Shown: in pieces, positions 26,213 to 27,471 of the stretch
How the letters are laid out: every line of letters begins with the position of its first letter
How positions within the stretch are numbered: the first letter of the stretch is position 1
Origin: a virus
IMG/VR virus record: IMGVR_UViG_3300048015_000168
Coordinates: 1 to 27,471 of that record
Length of the DNA: 27,471 nucleotides
Strand: one strand, 5' to 3'
Notes under the pieces: model-generated
The model's input: the letters and a program-made list of their open reading frames with translations, nothing else
Database searches by the model: none
Told to the model about the DNA's origin: nothing
Translations under genes and position numbers: made by a program

Positions 26213-26262
26213 TCTGGTGGGCGGTGATCAAGTTCGTTGAGGTAGAGTCAAGAGGGGGATAA
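25673..26262 (+). CDS. Tail assembly chaperone, long form made by -1 frameshift (G-T), about 196 aa
   Basis: After GTA AAA AAA a slip of one base back at A AAA AAC (26098-26104) enters the -1 frame from 26101, which reads KHHDIERVHFAAAQGDIYRI, then SGFNPETGFSNITSGQIVWW and a short end, stopping at TAA 26260-26262. The extra 53 codons fill the gap between the short form's stop and the tape measure start exactly. Lambda-type G/GT chaperone pairs use this arrangement, and the short and long forms are both needed. The -1 product starts in the slippery run and shows no in-frame stop before 26260. Confidence 0.8.
26095..26104 (+). promoter_or_regulatory. Slippery run for -1 ribosomal frameshift
   Basis: AAAAAAAAAC: nine A (26095-26103) then C. 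The last seven bases form the A AAA AAC heptamer in the reading frame of the short form, as -1 slippage requires. The immediately following sequence can fold modestly, but no strong stimulatory hairpin was proven by eye. Confidence 0.8.
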
Positions 26263-27471
26263 GTGTCGCAGGACGAAAAGCTAGAGCTGGACTTAGACCC
26301 CAAGAAGATCCTGAAGGCCCTCGAGGACGTCTCCGAGCAGGTGAAGAAGCTCGCCGACGACACCGAATCTGCGCTCGGCAAAGACGCAGTAAAATCGATC
26401 GACAATATGCAGAAGGCCGCGGAGAACGGGTCCTCGAAGATCACGGGCTTCTTCCGTAACCTCGGTCAGCGCGTTCGCGAGGACCTGAAGACCGCATTCG
26501 ACATCGCCGGCTTGGCCGGCGGGCTCAAGATGGGCAAGGACCTCGGCGACGGCATCAAGCAGGTCTTCGAGATGGAGCGCGCGTTCGACCGGCTTAACAC
26601 CCGCCTGAAGATGACATCGGCGCAGCTCAAGGACTTCAAGGTGGCCGTTGGCCGCAACGTCGCCTCGACCGGCGCCAAGCTCGAGGACGTCCTGCCCGGT
26701 GTCGAGACGATCGCGGCGAAGGGGAACATCAAGTCCCCGGAGCAGCTCGCGGAAATCTCCAAGATGCTCGGGCAGGCGAATATGGACACCGCGAACGAGG
26801 ATGTTCACTCCCTCGCCGACTCCGCCGTCGAGATCCTCAAGAACAAGGGATCGGCGATCAACGCCCAGTCCATCAAGACGACGATCGACGCCCTCCAGGG
26901 CGCGAAGGTCGCGGGCGGATTCGCGACGGCCGCGGAGGCCGGAGGCGCCACGAAGGACCTCTCACACATCATGAGCGCGAAGCAGTCCGCTGAGTCCGGC
27001 CTGGGGATTCGCGAGTACGCGGGTCTCGCCGCGATGGCGAACAAGTCTGGCGAAGGTGGGCAGCAGGTCATCTCAAAGATGCTCGAGATCGCGCGCGACC
27101 CTGAGGGCAAGACCCGTCTCAATGCGATGTTCGGATCCCAGATATTCGACAAGCAGGGCAAGTTCTCAGCAGAGAACTTCGCGAAAGCTGACCCGAACAA
27201 GATGGGCAAGTACGGCCCGCAGGTGCTCGGAAACGCCTTGGGCATTGATCCCTCCGAGCTCCAGAAGGTGATGAGCGGCTTCAAGACTGGGATGGACTCC
27301 TTCAAGGAGGTCACGCGGGGCGCTGATGAGAACGCGCAGCAGTTTGAGCAGGTCTCTCAGAGCTGGGCCGCGAAGATGGATATCTTCAAGGCCAACCTCA
27401 AGAACGCAGGCCTCGAGGTAGGGAACGCAGTCGGTGATCTCGCTAGCGATCTGCTCAAGGGCGACATGAAG
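26263..27471 (+). CDS. Tail tape measure protein, N-terminal part (continues past window end)
   Basis: Sets tail length and passes with the DNA on infection. GTG 26263 follows AGAGGGGGAT and the chaperone's -1 stop. The frame stays open for 403 codons to the end of the window. N-terminal part: DEKLELDLDPKKILKALEDV and a coiled-coil start; then GGLKMGKDLGDGIKQVFEME and FDRLNTRLKMTSAQLKDFKV in the style of phage minor-tail tape measure domains, VASTGAKLEDVLPGVETIAA and further helical, Ala- and Lys-rich stretches with GIREYAGLAAMANKSGEGGQ. The rest is missing, so total length and membrane segments cannot be seen. Confidence 0.85.
   Translation, partial: MSQDEKLELDLDPKKILKALEDVSEQVKKLADDTESALGKDAVKSIDNMQKAAENGSSKITGFFRNLGQRVREDLKTAFDIAGLAGGLKMGKDLGDGIKQVFEMERAFDRLNTRLKMTSAQLKDFKVAVGRNVASTGAKLEDVLPGVETIAAKGNIKSPEQLAEISKMLGQANMDTANEDVHSLADSAVEILKNKGSAINAQSIKTTIDALQGAKVAGGFATAAEAGGATKDLSHIMSAKQSAESGLGIREYAGLAAMANKSGEGGQQVISKMLEIARDPEGKTRLNAMFGSQIFDKQGKFSAENFAKADPNKMGKYGPQVLGNALGIDPSELQKVMSGFKTGMDSFKEVTRGADENAQQFEQVSQSWAAKMDIFKANLKNAGLEVGNAVGDLASDLLKGDMK

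Overview
The window is a contiguous piece of a tailed-phage (or prophage) genome. Every credible gene lies on the + strand, packed with ATGA, GTGA and TGATG overlaps and with many GTG and TTG starts. The late genes specify a contractile-tail virion (myovirus-type). The head and connector genes mix Mu-like parts (DUF935-type portal, gpF-like minor head protein, gp36-like and gpG-like connectors) with lambda-like parts (gpE-type capsid, gpD-type decoration). There is no host marker gene, integrase or complete immunity region, so the host cannot be named; Shine-Dalgarno sites and a CCA-encoded tRNA show only that it is a bacterium.

Layout. (1) 22-4274, replication and recombination: a replication-initiator-like protein, a helicase-loader-like protein, a BRO-type antirepressor, a 451-base gene-free structured segment, a Gp157-like protein, a CxxC microprotein and an ERF single-strand annealing protein. 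(2) 4271-7499, accessory block, AT-richer in its middle: two tandem paralogous zinc microproteins, a pentapeptide-repeat gene interrupted by an in-frame amber codon, a second structured intergenic segment, a Ser-Ala-Ala-X repeat protein and several small proteins including membrane peptides. (3) 7489-8189: HNH-like protein and RusA-like resolvase. (4) 8233-10181: small and large terminase. (5) 10235-15520: small genes, then an unusual cluster of beta-rich and repeat-rich putative surface proteins, several with export-signal-like N termini, placed between terminase and portal. (6) 15533-22806: portal, a tRNA-Asn-like gene, minor head protein, protease-scaffold with an internal start, decoration protein, major capsid protein and connectors. 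(7) 22803-27471: probable tail terminator, sheath, tube, frameshifted tail-assembly chaperone, and a tape measure protein that runs off the window.

How it works together. The early genes would load the host helicase and pair or resolve recombining DNA. Terminase packages DNA through the portal into a capsid built by the protease-scaffold. The chaperone pair, made by -1 frameshifting at a run of nine A residues, assembles tube around tape measure, and the sheath contracts at infection. The least explained signals are two divergent copies of a structured, apparently non-coding element (about 2466-2699 and 5516-5676), the tRNA inside the head operon, the amber-interrupted pentapeptide gene, and the export-signal-bearing structural cluster. 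Family names rest on recognition of motifs and gene order by eye; no database search was run.
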